A stretch of 64,000 nt of DNA from NCBI RefSeq assembly GCF_020907275.1, contig NZ_JAJJWI010000007.1:113722-177721 (forward strand), read 5' to 3'. The notes beneath the pieces were generated by a model that worked only from the letters and a program-made list of their open reading frames with translations, ran no database searches and was not told the origin of the DNA. Below are positions 62,772 through 64,000 of this stretch, piece by piece (positions within the stretch are counted from its first letter, which is position 1; each line of letters starts with the position of its first letter). Both the position numbers and the translations under genes were made by a program. The DNA is from Pontibacter silvestris. Its GTDB lineage: Bacteria; Bacteroidota; Bacteroidia; Cytophagales; Hymenobacteraceae.

Positions 62772-64000
62772 ATGAATAAAAAAGGCGCTCGTTCACACGA
62801 CCCTTATGCCGTGTTAAGAATAGCTGAGTTCAGGCTGTATGTTTCGGCAAGGTTGTGTATAACGCTTGCTATGCAGATACAGGCGGTAATTGTGGGTTGG
62901 CAGATCTATGATATTACCAGAGATGCCTTATCACTGGGTCTTATAGGCTTAGCAGAGGCTATTCCTTCTATTATTGTGTCGTTATATGCAGGTTACCTGG
63001 CTGATATAATGCCCCGCAAGAAGATTATTATGGCGGTTATATCGGTACTGATGCTATGTTCAGCCACATTGCTTTTTTTTACGACAGATATGAGCCATGT
63101 GCTAGCAAGCTATGGAGCGGGACCAATTTATGGTGTTATCTTTCTGAGTGGTATTGCCAGAGGATTTATGGGGCCGGCTGTATTTTCTTTTATGCCGCAA
63201 TTGGTCGCCAACAAGCAGCTGTATACCAATGCTATTACCTGGAGTAGTACTACCTGGCAGGCTGCGTCAGTGGCAGGCCCTGCCCTAGGAGGCCTGATCT
63301 ATGGTTTTTGGGGCATTACGGTTTCTTATGCTACAGATGCTGTACTTGTGTTGCTGGCTTTGGTATTGTTTTCACTGATCGGTGCCAAACCCTTACCTGA
63401 GAATATTAACCCGCAGAACATGAAAGAGAGCTTACGCTCCGGTATTAAGTTTGTGTTTGGAAACCAGATCATCCTTAATGCTATATCGCTGGATTTGTTT
63501 GCAGTACTGTTTGGTGGTGCAGTGGCTCTGCTGCCTATTTTTGCTTATGATATTCTGAACATGGGGCCACAGGCGCTTGGCTTTATGCGTGCAGCTCCGG
63601 CTATTGGTTCTGTGTCGATGGCTTTAATTATGGCATATTACCCTATTACGGTTAATGCCGGAAAGAAAATGCTGCTTTGTGTGGCAGGGTTTGGCGCGTG
63701 TATCGTTTTGTTTGGGCTGTCCACCAATTTCTGGTTTTCGATAGTTCTATTAGCGGTCAGTGGCGCTTTTGATAGCATTAGTGTCATTATCCGCTCTACT
63801 CTCATACATACCTTAACACCAGAGTACATGAAAGGGCGGGTGTCTTCTGTAAACAATATCTTTGTAGGCTCATCTAACGAAATAGGTGCGTTTGAGTCAG
63901 GCTTTACAGCCAAGTTAATGGGGGTAGTGCCAGCCGTAGTGTTCGGAGGTGTCATGACCATGGTAGTAGTAGGGATAACGGCATTGAAAGCTGATAAGCT
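62772..64000 (+). CDS. MFS transporter (EntS/TetA-like), cut by the window edge
   Basis: 409 codons are visible from ATG 62772 (MNKKGARSHDPYAVLRIAEF) with no stop before the edge. Many hydrophobic helices are present: MQIQAVIVGWQIYDITRDAL, LAEAIPSIIVSLYAGYLAD, SGIARGFMGPAVFSFMPQLV and so on. GYLADIMPRKK resembles MFS motif A, and a central polar loop follows near residue 210. It fits the EntS-like exporter subgroup (MFS_3), whose members export siderophores or drugs. The substrate cannot be told. About ten helices are within the window. Confidence 0.88.
   Translation, partial: MNKKGARSHDPYAVLRIAEFRLYVSARLCITLAMQIQAVIVGWQIYDITRDALSLGLIGLAEAIPSIIVSLYAGYLADIMPRKKIIMAVISVLMLCSATLLFFTTDMSHVLASYGAGPIYGVIFLSGIARGFMGPAVFSFMPQLVANKQLYTNAITWSSTTWQAASVAGPALGGLIYGFWGITVSYATDAVLVLLALVLFSLIGAKPLPENINPQNMKESLRSGIKFVFGNQIILNAISLDLFAVLFGGAVALLPIFAYDILNMGPQALGFMRAAPAIGSVSMALIMAYYPITVNAGKKMLLCVAGFGACIVLFGLSTNFWFSIVLLAVSGAFDSISVIIRSTLIHTLTPEYMKGRVSSVNNIFVGSSNEIGAFESGFTAKLMGVVPAVVFGGVMTMVVVGITALKADK

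Noticed and set aside
1-64000. Search by eye for tRNA, rRNA, CRISPR arrays, prophage and toxin-antitoxin pairs
   Set aside because: No repeat-spacer pattern, rRNA signature, phage structural gene or TA pair was recognised. tRNAs cannot be excluded without a dedicated covariance search.

Overview
The window is a 64 kb chromosomal segment from a member of Bacteroidota. It is most likely a Cytophagales bacterium of the Hymenobacteraceae/Pontibacter kind; that placement is inferred from gene content, not from a marker-gene comparison. Support includes the gliding genes gldB, gldD and gldE, the two-ExbD TonB cluster, the HU / mutY-ssb-gldE-gldD neighbourhood, TAnnTTTG-type -7 boxes, a lack of clear Shine-Dalgarno sites, and many lipoproteins with a Cys lipobox. 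I saw no rRNA, tRNA or CRISPR array.

Layout, left part. 0-3.4 kb: energy-transduction operon exbB-exbD-exbD-tonB (minus). 3.4-11.4 kb: housekeeping genes mazG, glmM, a cysteine desulfurase, a LOG-family protein, hemH, era and der. 11.5-12.4 kb: three tiny acidic lipoproteins with near-identical signal peptides. 12.5-17.7 kb: two uncharacterised proteins, the cell-wall recycling pair murQ and a BadF/NagK-like kinase, a small cytochrome-b5-like protein and a degenerate arginase-fold protein. 17.9-26.3 kb: fatty-acid beta-oxidation (acyl-CoA ligase, then MarR regulator, FadB-type fusion, thiolase and acyl-CoA dehydrogenase). A broken four-helix-bundle cassette bounded by inverted repeats interrupts that operon.

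Layout, right part. 26.5-35.7 kb: a glycosyltransferase, a secreted protein, a thioesterase, recG, and gldD/gldE/ssb/mutY. 36-42 kb: HU, a TPR protein, a 29-residue AURKAIP1/COX24-type ribosomal protein, RNase G, an outer-membrane beta-barrel, gldB and a glycosyltransferase. 42.2-49.4 kb: a phytate/phosphate acquisition locus with a beta-helix lipoprotein, TonB-dependent receptor, beta-propeller phytase and a TPR-HTH sensor-regulator. 49.8-54.4 kb: a Spy-like periplasmic protein, a short MITE-like element, a lipoprotein acetolactate decarboxylase and an AlgI/AlgJ-type polysaccharide O-acetylation pair. 54.5-64 kb: HAD phosphatase, nth, an ECF sigma factor with a possible partner, a cupin/truncated-haemoglobin operon with an Fnr-like operator, and an MFS transporter cut by the window edge.

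Notable points. Three genes between 56.4 and 62.5 kb (a lipoprotein, a BLUF photoreceptor and an unknown protein) are each broken by what looks like one missing base. Convergent gene pairs are separated by unusually long, perfect hairpins. Most of the window is ordinary core genome. The strongest candidates for a second look are the inverted-repeat cassette inside the beta-oxidation operon, the exported acetolactate decarboxylase, the 105-bp MITE-like element, and the Fnr-like site upstream of the cupin/haemoglobin pair.
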